From Adiantum capillus-veneris (taxonomy: Eukaryota; Streptophyta; Polypodiopsida; Polypodiales; Pteridaceae), in assembly GCA_014529385.2 (NCBI GenBank), contig CM043950.1:82284843-82348842 (forward strand): 64,000 bases of DNA, read 5' to 3'. The position numbers and the translations under genes were made by a program. The notes beneath the pieces were generated by a model. That model was not told the DNA's origin and made no database searches. It saw nothing but the letters and a program-made list of their open reading frames with translations. Below, piece after piece: positions 44,717 to 56,205 of this stretch. Each line of letters starts with the position of its first letter. Position 1 is the stretch's first letter.

Positions 44717-45965
44717 GTAGGTTTTCAAAATGACTATCGATCCTCTTCTTCTTCTTCTCTTCTTTATGCCACCGTCGCCAATGTTGATTATTGTGATGAA
44801 AATGGAAATTTGGTTGATGAGGTCTCTCAATTTGCAGAGGTTAAGCATGGTTTATATGCTATTTTTTATATATATAGAGAAGGTGTAAGATGGAATTATA
44901 CTTTGGAAGTAATAGAGAGAGGCATAGAGATGGTGTATGTACATGTAGAGCCAAAAAACGTGTGGATCTAGGTACTGGGGTCCAATCAAAAAATCATACC
45001 TCACCGGTGGTAGCTCCAAAAATTATGAAAACATTTGAGGTGATTATTTAGATTATGGGCTATATATTCTCTCTTGATCACTTCTTCCAATTCCAAACAT
45101 AAACGGGTGCCAAAAATCTCACCAAAAAGCCTGTTTTATTTGCTTGCAAAAGTCTTTTAGTGGTCCCCTCCTTTGTTGAATTTGCACAATGCATCCAAGA
45201 GTAAGCCCCTCCTTTTTCATATCGTGATACAAAGCATCCAAGTTCCCTTTACACATGCATGGAGGAGGATTATTGATGAAATAAGAAATATATACATGGT
45301 GAGGTTAGTGTATGGACTATTCATGGATTTTACCTCAATGAGCACATGGTGTTAGAATAATGAGTATATAATAAGAAAAAATATGGAAGAATTATGGATA
45401 TGAAAAAAGATATTTGAATCATATGATATGATCTCTCTTTTGTATTATTTTTGGTGAAAGAGGAAAAGGTATGCAAGTAAACGAAAATAATCAAATAAAT
45501 GTGACTAAGGGAGTAGAATTCAATTTTTTGTTTTCACAAGGGTGAGGGTCAAAATGTGTGGGTAATTTGTATAAAAGAAAAATATGTGGTTAGAGTATGT
45601 ACACATTGGCAAAAAATATACTTATGGTGCAAGAGGATGAAAGAAGGCATACATAGGTTTAATAAAACACACCTAGATATAAATATTTAATAAAATACCA
45701 AAATAATTTTAAAAATCCCTTTATTTAGGCCATAAATACAATGAAATATTTACACACAAAAAAGGCCATAATATTTTTATTTTCTTTGTTCAACTAGCCC
45801 AGTTTGACTAGCTAAGTGAAGGTTCTAAGGAGATATGGAAAAAATTTCCTAACTTACACACGCCTATGTACTGTGAAAGGGGGAGGATAACCATAATGTT
45901 TGAGTGATTTTATAGGGTGAGGTAGCTCACTATGGCAATTATGGAGAGCCAAAAAACAGATAGCA
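44717..45965 (-). repeat. Solo LTR D, second half
   Basis: Resumes after E1's target duplication (44717-44721) and aligns with the second half of the C LTRs, ending AGAGCCAAAAAACAGATAGC then A. The satellite continues at 45966 with GTAGGTGCATC. GTAG is present on both sides of D (22293-22296, 45966-45969). Confidence 0.82.
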
Positions 45966-48900
45966 GTAGGTGCATCAAAGATCCACCACTTGGCCATTGT
46001 AACAAAAGCTTGAAGTGTGGATCCAATCGTTGGTGTCTCCTAGATCCACCATATGGCCATTCTGACCATATATTAAAGTTAGGTGCATTCAGCAGTTGGC
46101 CATCATAACACTTGTAATTTTACACAATGTTTGTGGGATGAGTAGATCCTAGATCCACCACTTGGCCATTTAAACTAAGAATTAGGAAGTAGGTGCATCA
46201 AAGATCCACCACTTGGCCATTGTAGCAAAAGCTTGAATTGTGGATCCAACTGTTGGTGTCTCCTAGATCCACACTTGGCCATTCTAACCATGTTTTAAAG
46301 TTAGCTACATTCAACATTAGGCAATCATAACAATTGTAGTTTTACATAATTTTTGTGGGATGACTAGATCCTAGATCCATCACTTGGCCATTTAGACTAA
46401 GAATTGGGAAGTAGGTGCAACAAAGATCCATCACTTCACCATTATAACAAAGGCTTGAATTGTGGATCCAGTTGTTGGTGTCTCCTAGATCCACCATTTC
46501 ACCATGCTAACCAGGTGTTAATGTTAGGTGCATTCAACACTTGTCCATCGTTACACTTGTAATTTTACACAATGTTTGTGGGATGTGTAGATCCTAGATC
46601 CACCACTCGGCCATTTAAACTAAGAATTGGGAATTACATGCATCAAAGATCCATCACATACCCATTAAAACAAAGGCTTGAATTATGGTTCCAAGTTGGT
46701 AGTGTCTCCTAGATCCACCACTTGGCCATTCTAACCATGTCTTAAAGCTAGGTGCATTCACCACTTAGCCATCATAACACTTGTAATTTTACACAATGTT
46801 TGTGGGATGAGTAGATCATAAATCCACCACTTGGCCATTTAAACAAAGAATTGGGAAGTAGGTGTATCAAAAGATCTAGCAATGTTTCATTATAACAAAG
46901 GTTTGAATTGTGGATCCAATTGTTGGTGTCTCCTAGATTCACCATATGGCCATTCTAACCATGTGTTAATGTTAGGTGCATTCAACACTTGGCCATCAGA
47001 ACACTTGTACTTTTACAAAATAGTTGTGGGATGAGTAGATCCTAGATCCACCACTTGGCCATTTAGAATAAGAATTGGGAATTAGATGCATCAAAGATCT
47101 ACCACTTGGCCATTATAATGAAGGCTTGAATTGTGGATCCAATGGTTGGTGTCTCCTAGATCCACCACTTGGCCTTTCTAACCATGTTTTAATGCTACGT
47201 GCATTCAGCACTTCGCCATCATAACACTTGTAATTTACACAATGTTTGTGGGATGAGTTGATCCTAAACACACCACTTGACCATTTAGACTAAGAATTAG
47301 GAAGTAGGTGCTTCAAAGATCCACAACTTGGCCATTGTAACAAAAGCTTGAATTGTGGACCCAATTGTCAGTGTCTCCTATATCCACCACTTGGCCATTC
47401 TAACCATGTTATAAACTTAGGTGTATTCAACACTTGGCCATTGTAACACCTGCAATTTTACACAATGTTTATGGAATGAGTAGATCCTAGATTCAGCACT
47501 TGGCCATTTAGACTAAAAATTAAGAAATAGGTGCATCAAAGATCCACCACTTGCCAATCATAACGAATTCTTGAAATCTGGATCCAATTGTTGGTGTCTC
47601 CTAGATCCACCACTTGGCCATGCTAACCATGTCTTAATGTTAGGTGCATTCAACACGTGCTCATCATAACACTTGTAATTTTACACAATGTTTGTGGGAT
47701 GAGTAGATTCTAGATCAACCACTTGGCCATTTAGACGAAGAGTTGGGAAGTAGGTGCATCAAAGATCCACCACTTGGCCATTATAACAAAGGCTTAAATT
47801 GTGGATCCAATTGTTGGTGTCTCCTAGATCCACCACTTGGCCATTCTAACCATGCCTCAAACTTAGGTGCAATCAACACTTGTTGGCCATCATAACTTTT
47901 GTAATGTTACACAATGTTTCTGGAATGAGTAGATCCTAGATCCACCACTTGGCCATTTAGACTAAGAATTGGGAATTAAATGCATCAAAGATCTACCACT
48001 TGGCCATATTAAATCGAAGGCTTGAAATGTGAATCCAATTGTTGGTGTCTCCTAGATCCACCACGTGGCCATTCTAACCATGTCTTAAAGTTAGGTGCAT
48101 TCAGCACTTGTCCCTAATAACACTTGTAATTTTACACAATGTTTGTGGGATGAGTAGATTCTACATCCACCACTTGGACATTTAGACTAAGAATTGGGAA
48201 TTAGATACATCAAAGATCCACCACTTGGCCATTATAACGAAGGCTTGAATTGTGGATCTAATTGTTGGTGTCGCTTAGATCCACCACTTGGCCATTCTAA
48301 CCATGTCTTAAAGTTATGTGCATTCAACATGCGGCCATCGTAACACTTGTAATTTTACACAATGTTTGTCGGATGAGCAGATTCTAAATCCACCATTTGG
48401 CTATCTAGACGAAGAATTGGGAAGTAGGTGCATCATAGATCCACCACTTGGCCATTATAACAAAGGCTTAAATTGTAGATCCAATTGTTGGTGTCTCCTA
48501 GATCCACCACTTAGCCATTCTAACCATGCCTAAAATTTAGATGCAATCAACAATGTAATGTTACATTGGCCATCATAACTCTTGTAATGTTACACAATGT
48601 TTCTGGAATGAGTAGATCCTAGATCCACCACTTGGCCATTTAGACTAAGAATTGGAAATTAGATATATCAAAAATCCACCACTTGGCCACTCTAACAAAC
48701 GCTTGAATTGTGGATCCAATTGTTGGTGTCTCCTAGATCCACAACTTGGCCATTCTAGACATGTCTTTATGTTAGGTGCATTCAGCACTTGGCCATAACA
48801 CTTGTAATTTTACACAACGTTCGTGGGATAAGTAGATCCTAGATCCACCACTTGGCCATTAAGACTAAGAATTGGGAATTAGATGCATCAACGATCCTCC

Positions 48901-49283
48901 ACTTTGCCATTATAACAAAGGCTTGAATTGTGTATCCAATTATTGGTGTCTCCTAGATCCACCATTTGGCCATTCTTACCATGTGTGAATGTTAGGTGCA
49001 TTCAACACTTGGTCATCATAAGACTTGTAATTTTACACATTTTCTGTGGGATGACTAAATTCAAGATCCACCACTTGGCTATTTAGACTAAGAATTAGAA
49101 ATTAGATGCATCAAAGATCCACCACTCGGCCATTATAACAAAGGCTTGAAATGTGGATCCAAATTTTGGTGTCTCCTAGATCCACCACTTAGCCATTCTA
49201 ACCATGTGTTAAAGTTAGGTCTATTTAGCACTTGTTCATCATAACACTCGTAATTTTACACAATGTTTGTGGGATGAGTAGAT
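45966..49283 (+). repeat. Satellite array block 3
   Basis: About 15 monomers of the 223-bp repeat. The part at about 46400-47600 carries the same monomer-specific variants as 20940-22140 in block 2, offset by about 1.79 kb once the insertion is removed. The array is cut at 49283, in GTAGAT, by LTR fragment H. Confidence 0.94.
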
Positions 49284-51220
49284 GCAGCATATAATTGCAC
49301 CCAAAACTATAAATCTTATTTATGGACAAGAGTAGACTACAAGTGTGATTGCAGAGTATAGTATCACTCCACTCCTCTAGATGGCATAACTAACTTCAAG
49401 CTTCTCTATGCACCTATGTGTAGTGATGGAATAGAGCACTCACAATGCACACACTCTACACAACTAGGCTTGAAGAGTGGTGTGTTATGTGTTGATAATG
49501 GTGTGGTGTAGTGTGATCATGTGAGGATTTACAAGGGAGAGAAGGGCTCTATTTTTACGTTTTAGAAGCCCCGATTTGGATTAGGCCTAATCAAGTTTAT
49601 TTGAAGGAATAAAAGATTATGCATATTTTTATTTTTTTTAATGAGGGTGGGTCTCTCTTGTCCTTTGAGTCACATGGATGTGGGCTCAAGGGAAGAGAAT
49701 TATCGAGGATGAAAGGAAAGAGGGATTGAGTGAATAATTTGGGAGGGCCTACTCTAGTAGAGGGTGCATTTTACAATAAGGTTAGTGGTTAGTAGTTAGT
49801 AATTATCACTAAAAAATATTTACAAAATCATTCACCAAATGGTGAGATATATGATGAGAAAAGTTAGAGAAGGGATAAGCTTGTAAAGCAAGGTTGAAGC
49901 TTGGAGAAGTTGACATTCACCTCTTTACAGCACCAGTAGAAGAAGCGGTCAGCATGGCGAAGTAGCGCGTGTCGATGAAGCTATGTTATCTTCAAACCTT
50001 GGAAAATTCATGATAAAAGCCTTCATTTGCAGAGGTTATCCTTGGATTTTTTCTAATTTTTTGAAGTTCTTTACAAATCTGAAGAGAGTATGGTAATATG
50101 GACATATATGTAGAGAGAAAGGGGGACACATAAGGTGTAGAAATGGAGGTGTGAGAGATGTGGCAATGTTGAAGAGGGTGAATTAGGACATGGGAGTTGC
50201 AGGTTTGGGAGTGGGAAGGAGAGGGAGGAGTGTGTGTGAAAGAGGAAAATGATAAAGTGGAAGAGGGAGTGTGGCTGCATAGCATTGGCAAACTAGGGTC
50301 CACCAATAAAGTCATAGCTCACAGCTCGTAGCTCAAACAAATATGAAAAAATTTGAGGTGAAAGTTCAGATCACGAGCTACAACTTTTGTTTGGATCACC
50401 TTTTCAAATTGGGGGAGCATGTGATCTTTAAAAATTCAGCAAAACCGACTGTTTTTTCCACTGCACAAAGTCCTTGTGAGGTCTTTCTTTGGATGATTCT
50501 TTTGAATACCTCCAAGAGTGAGCTCCCTATGGTGCATGCATACATTCCACATACCCTTGACCTTATTTGGTAGGTCTATAATTGAAGATATTGTTGAGAT
50601 CATGATATAAATGAATAGTACAACTAAGAAAATCAAATATTGAGGGGTCTAAAAAATATGTAAATGTCAAATATAAATAATATAGGTGGAAAAAATATAA
50701 AGGGGTCAAAATAAATCTCTCTCATTATAAGTCTACCATAAAAATATGAATATTTTTTGTGGTCTAGTTTATGAGAGTAATAAAGAATAGATGTAGGAAG
50801 GAAAAAAATCACAGTAGTGAAAAAATATAGACATAAATAGAACTAGTTTTTTTGGATTTTTGTTAGGATGGAGTTACACCAAAAATAAGAGAAGCTTGCA
50901 TGAAATTATTTTTATATGGAATAAAGAGTACGCAAAATGGTAAGAAAAAATAAGGTAATGTTGAGTCAATGTACATAGCATAAATAACACACCATAGGTA
51001 GAAATATGCAAATAAATACCAAATTAATTATGAAAATTTCTTTTATTTAGGCCCTATATACATTGAAATATTTACACAAAAATGGGCCATAATATACTTA
51101 TATTTTTTATTTTTTTTAGCTTTTTGTCTCAACTAGCCCAGTGACTAGCTAATTAAGGGTTTTTAAGAAGATATGGGAAAAGTCCCCTAATTCACACACT
51201 CCTATGTACAGTGAAATGGT
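49284..51220 (-). repeat. LTR fragment H of the C family, truncated at both ends
   Basis: Matches 24887-26871 of the C 3' LTR from GCAGCATATAATTGC to GTGAAATGGT, and includes the region lost from the C 5' LTR. Both LTR termini are missing. The TATA box is mutated. Confidence 0.85.
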
Positions 51221-51944
51221 GTGTATGTGGGTCTTTATGGGAGCAAGGAAGGTGAAGAGTGTGAAGGAAAGGAGTTTTCTTCATGTTTATGTGTGGGTTG
51301 TGTGTGTGTGCAAAAGATCCATGTATATGTGTGTGTAAGAAGGCAGCACAGAGAAAGAGAACCATTTTGGTTTCTTGGAGAGCAAAACATAAAGACAAAA
51401 ACCTGATGTAGATGGAGAGTGTGTGTGTGAGAGAGAGAGACGGGGAGATGAAATGCACCTTGTCAACTGCTTTCAATTTACACAGTAAAAGATTCTGCTT
51501 TCTGTGATGTCAAAGCCTTGAGTGTGATTGCTTTTGTCATGTTGTTCACTCTCTATTTTTCACACAATGTGGTCCCTTTATGCACGCAAGCCAGAAGTCC
51601 CTCTTTTGAATGTGATGTCGCCCCTATCATGTTTTGCACAACCTATTTTGCATGGGCTATGGTCTCCTTGTGTGCGCGAGCAAGAAATCCCTCTGTACGT
51701 GTGATAAAGAATCTCCCCTGTTTTGTATGTGTTTCGCTTGGTTCGCTGTGTGTTTTTGTGGTAGGGTTATATAAAATTTCATGTATATATTAAAACTCAA
51801 AACTCATCTCCCTTTTGAGCGATTTGCTTTCGTCTTGACCAGCTAAGTTTTTTAAAAAATAGCAAATTTGGCATACCGTACAAGTAAAAATTCTTGTTAA
51901 ATAGAGGTAAAACCTCATTAAAAACTTCTTGTTTTTCAAAAAAG
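51221..51944. other. Unassigned, with TG- and GA-rich stretches
   Basis: No gene is recognised. ORFs at 51192-51476 and 51518-51793 are low-complexity or lack any recognisable domain. Confidence 0.5.
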
Positions 51945-52220
51945 GCACGGGGTGCTGCCCCTCACCCCGCCTGGCCCTTAACTGCGGTTGGGGAGCTGCC
52001 CAAAACCCAACGGGGGATACCGTTCTTTGACCCTCCTTGGGCCATTGCCCCGAGCCCCACAGGGGCTGCGTCCCCTTGACCCCACGGGGGTTGCTTCCCC
52101 TTGACCCTGCTTGGGGTGTTGCCCCGAACCCCACAGGGGCTGCCGCCCCTTGACCTTGCTTACGTTGCTATCCCAAACCTGACGGGACCTCGCTTGGGGT
52201 GTTGCACCAAACCCCAATCT
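51945..52220. repeat. GC-rich minisatellite-like block
   Basis: Imperfect units of about 25 and 49 bases built on CCCCTTGACCC, CTTGGGGTGTTGCCCC and CCCCACAGGGGCTG, in an otherwise AT-rich region. The units contain self-complementary CAGCCCC/GGGGCTG-type pairs. ORFs on both strands here are by-products of the composition. Confidence 0.75.
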
Positions 52221-52559
52221 AAACTCTTGTTGCAGCACCCTATTCCACTTTTTCAATTGTGGTCTAGCTTATATCATCTTTGTATCTAAAACCTAGTCTC
52301 TTTCCTTGCTTCACAACTCACCAAAGGAAATAAACATAAATAAGTGGTGGAGAGAGACTCTATGTTGGAGCTCATAACTCAAAATTTTCCTAGGACATTG
52401 AACATGTCCACAACATGCCTAAACTATGCTCAAAGCTATTATGGGTCATAGAAAGCTTGGGGGTTTTTGTTTCAAATTTCACCAATTGTCAAATCTTTAC
52501 CACTTTTCCTTGTTGAAGCAAGTACTTCTTTGACTTTAGAAAGCTACTAGTTTATCTAG

Positions 52560-53440
52560 TAATTGACCTTCAGCATTGGCCATTACAACTACGTCCACCA
52601 CTTCTCCAAGCTTCCACTGAAGAAAACAAGGGCTGCTCGAACATTGAGAAGAAAGGCCCTACTATCAACCTTGTTCCATTGAAAAAATCAAGGGCTACTT
52701 GGACATTGAGAAGTAAGTCCTTGAAATTGTCCTATGTTTTTCATTAAAACTTATAGGTCCACCACTCCTCCAAGATACCCTCAAATAAAGTAGGGGGCTT
52801 TTGTTTCAAAATGCACAACTGCTCCAATTTTGTTTCCATTAAAATAAGCAAGGGCTACTTAGACATTGAAAAGCAAGGCCCTAAAATAGTTCACCTTGGA
52901 CATTGGTCATTGAAACTAGGTCCACCACTTGTCCAACCTTTACTCTCATTTAGAAAGGGACTTTTGGTTTCAAGATCCATCACTTGTCCAACCATACTTC
53001 CATTGAAAGAAGCAAGAGATACTTGCACATTGGGAATCAAGTTCATACAATACCAGCTTGGAAATTGGACATAAAAACTAGGCCCATCACTTGTCCAAGC
53101 TTTACTCTCATATAGAAAAAGGGACTTTTGGTTTCAAACTCCACCACTTGTCCAGCCTTACTTCCATTGAAAGAAGCAAGGGATATTTGGATATTGGGAA
53201 GCAAGTTCCTACAATAGTTCATCTTGAACAATAGCCATTAGAACTAGGTCCACCATTTCTCCAAGCTTTACCTCATATAGAGAGGGACTCTTGGTTGCAA
53301 GAATCCCCCTTGTCCAACCTTACTTCCATTTTAAGAAGCAAAAGATACTTGGACATTGACAAGAAAGTTCCTAAAATAGCACCTTCGACACTGGCCATTA
53401 CAACTAGGTCCACCACTTGTCCAAGCTATGATCTAATATA
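52560..53440. repeat. Second tandem repeat, period about 162 bp
   Basis: The marker CAAG(G/A)G(A/C)TA(C/T)TTGG recurs at about 52689, 52849, 53013, 53177 and 53339, giving spacings of 160-164. Units contain TCCACCACTTGTCCAA, close to TCCACCACTTGGCCAT in the 223-bp satellite. Confidence 0.82.
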
Positions 53441-53480
53441 GCAATTTCTATAGAGTTATAGTATTCACAACCCTTGTGTA

Positions 53481-54417
53481 ATGTGTAATGTAACTTATAC
53501 ATTTCTTTTCAAAGAGAATTTATCTATAAATATGAAATTAGCAAGGTGTTTCTTTTCAACTTACAGGATGGACTTTGAATCTGGGGAGAAAGTGCATATG
53601 GTACTTGATAATGGAATTGTTGGTATTGGTTTTGTGTGTAGAACAGATCCTGATTCCACTTGTGGCGGTACAAAGATAGGGCAAGAAAATGTATCTGTAC
53701 TAGTGGAGGAATGCTTGAAGGATGTGGTCCTCCCTTTTTCTACAATGGATACTACATCTCTCCAAAGCTCATTATGGAGTGTTGTTCGATGGCCTAAGAT
53801 TCTTTTGCAAAAATCTATAATGAATGACAATGTAATTGACAAAAATGAAAGCTACAGTGTTGATGAACAAGGGGATCATCTTGATCCTCTGGTTACAGAT
53901 GCAATATCTATTAGAAGCCCAGAGTTTGAAATGTCAATACGCGAATCTTGGAGAAATCAAAGGGTCCTTTTAAAGGACGACACAATGATGCACATTGTGA
54001 ATGAAGGGACCATCTTGTATGTATTTCCACATGATTATGTCAAATTTTAGGTACTTGGTGCTGACTTTGTGGGCGTAGGTATTGAAAGGGAGAATGCAAT
54101 CAATGAGAATATACCTGAAGTGGGAAGCATTACTTTGCTAAAGTGGCCCATCCAACAGACAACCATGTTGGATGGGAGCCCACTACAACGCTTTGTTCCT
54201 GGTTGATGGGATACATACTAGACATGAATATGTATCCAATGATGACAGTGCTGGGAAAAAACTTGATGGTAGTGTTGATGCCCCTTTGCTAAGCAAGAGA
54301 CGATACAGTTTCATCAATAGGACTCAAAAAGTCCAAGCAACACCAGCTTCTACTTTTTATCTTTCAGCTGAGTCAATTCAAAGGGATTCATGCATTAATT
54401 TTTGTGGAAAAAAATGA
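53481..54417 (+). pseudogene. Degraded exon with DUF8039-like repeats
   Basis: A 189-codon frame (53481-54050) with a good 3' splice site (TTTTCAACTTACAG, ending at 53568), so the real exon probably starts at about 53569 and the ATG at 53481 is fortuitous. The stretch VHMVLDNG...ENVSVLVEECLKD...WSVVRWPKIL fits the pattern of the plant DUF8039 domain, common in CACTA-type transposon-associated and host proteins. A second, weaker repeat continues past the TAG at 54048 (VGIERENA, then LLKWPI at about 54130). The function is not known. It is either a host gene fragment or sequence carried by a transposon; later frames (54172-54417) may belong to it but are unsupported. Confidence 0.45.
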
Positions 54418-54479
54418 TGTCAATTTGCAGATCATGATTTCGTGACAAGATTATGATAAGAATTTTGGGGAGAGTCTCA

Positions 54480-54782
54480 AAAAGCACGCACAAATGCTAC
54501 ACACACTACCTCTTAAGCCTTGGTGCTTGAGCTTCATGCCTACACTTGGAGTATCCATGGTTGCCCATTAAGTCTCTTTATCGTAAGTATGGTCTTGTGT
54601 TGATAGTTACATAGTTTCCTTATGCCATATTTCCACAAATTTCTCTCGTGGTTCTTACCCTTACTTATTGTGCATGATGTATTGTTTATCTCTTGGTGGT
54701 ATGTGAACTCCTAGCCCTAAAAGTCCCTCTTCATCACTCTCTCGTGATGGAATAAGTATACAATACCTAAAACGTAGCCCCA

Positions 54783-54859
<77 letters not shown>

Positions 54860-55171
54860 ATTTGTTTATGTGTGTGTTCAAGGTCATGAAAATGGTCAAG
54901 ATGATTCCACTCTCTTCTTGTCCCATGGTCTTGGGGATTAGTGAGTGATGCTTTTATTTAGGGTTTTGGTAGAGTTCTCTCCCTCTTTCTCTCATCACAA
55001 GAAGCATTCCATATGGTCCATTGCATAGTGTGTTACCTACTCACTCTTTTGCGCCCTAGCCGCACACAAGCTAGGTGGTGCCCCTATCGTTTTGGCAAAT
55101 TTGTCTGCTCTATTGCCATTGAGGAGGAGGTGTAGAGGCAACCCCTTGATAGCTCCGCATTTCGGCCCTCA
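54480..55171 (+). repeat. 5' LTR of element G (left boundary uncertain)
   Basis: It ends CGGCCCTCA, as C ends CCGCCTCA, three bases before the primer site. It shares CTAGGTGGTGCCCC and the hairpin (55055-55075) with the C and D LTRs and holds a long CT run where D has GA on plus (the same strand relative to the element). The start could not be fixed. Confidence 0.6.
54784..54856. repeat. CT dinucleotide microsatellite
   Basis: About 36 CT units, within the LTR of G. Confidence 0.95.
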
Positions 55172-55174
55172 TTT

Positions 55175-55192
55175 TGGTGCCCCCGCGGAGGA
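55175..55192 (+). other. Primer binding site of element G
   Basis: TGGTGCCCCCGCGGAGGA, three bases after the LTR end. It differs from C at few positions. Confidence 0.75.
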
Positions 55193-55243
55193 GGGCTACA
55201 TAGACCTTCAGTTCACAAACAACGAAGGTGTGCAATTTTCAAC

Positions 55244-55414
55244 ATGGACGAGTGGCGTGAGAAGTTTGCAAATTGGAGGCCAGAGGAGGAGGAGGCTCTA
55301 GAGGCCCTGAAAGCTTTCATCGAGATCTTGCTGCCTGGCTATAGCGTCATCGACATTCAAGAAGTAAGTCCCTCTCTTGACTTGTCCATGATCATCGCCA
55401 ATGAAGAAGAATGA
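55244..55414 (+). CDS. 56-codon acidic leader ORF of element G, function unknown
   Basis: It starts MDEWREKFANWRPEEEEALE and ends in an acidic tail with TGA at 55412. It is predicted helical and acidic, and is the first ORF after the primer site. C has no counterpart because its leader is very short. No family is recognised; it may equally be a chance frame or part of an inserted sequence. Confidence 0.3.
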   Translation: MDEWREKFANWRPEEEEALEALKAFIEILLPGYSVIDIQEVSPSLDLSMIIANEEE

Positions 55415-56205
55415 GGAGAGGATCTTGATTTACCTCTCCTATTAACCTATGAATGCTCCAATAACCCCCGATGCACACACAATTGAAATTCTCTACATCA
55501 ATACACATGAAAGTACTGTAACGCACATTAAAGGAAGAGAGAGTACTACGAGACCTCTCTTTCCTAAAAAGTTAATTGAGAAAAGGAAGATAAAATCCAC
55601 ACTTAAGTGGCCTAAAGCTGCAGCACGTGCTCAAGCGTAAAGGTGACATTTGGTCCCATCTCATTTAGTGGGGTGACATGACCACTTTTGGAAAGAAAAA
55701 GGCCAGTTAGAAATCAGCTTCAACAAAACCTACAACCACAAATTTCACCCCTAAACCCTCATGAAGCAAAGAGGCGGAGGCTTGCCTATAAAATTTCCGC
55801 TCGTATGCGTGTGCTCCCTCCTAGTGCACTTTGTGAATCCAGACGCCACCAGCAACCTCCTGTCTGCGTGAAGATTTCTTTGGATATTGTTCAAAGTGGT
55901 TTGGTGATCAGGTGAAGAGCCTTCCCGCTTTACCTTTGTTTTCAAGAAGCTATCTCAATCTAAAGAGACTGTCCTTGTTGATGATGTTTTGCACATTCAT
56001 GGTGTAACATTTGTTCCTCGTGCTGATTATGGCAATAGCATCCAACTACTACTTGCAAAAAGGCTCGGCATAGTAAGAAGTCTTTCCATCACCCCCTGCA
56101 TCTTCACAGATGCGTCAGGAAGAGTAGAAGTGATCTGAGGTGCCGACCTTCTGTGGTTGATTAGGCTCATTGGTCCAAAGATGGTGCAACTAATCTAGTC
56201 TATTT
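55415..56205 (+). other. Leader of element G, extra sequence absent from C
   Basis: About 0.8 kb. It contains an open frame at about 55909-56138 (with VTFVPRADYGNSIQLLLAKR) directly after a TGA and without a start codon. No domain is recognised. Confidence 0.4.

Noticed and set aside
51790-52256. Gly/Pro/Arg-rich ORFs on the minus strand
   Set aside because: They result from the GC-rich minisatellite; no conserved domain.
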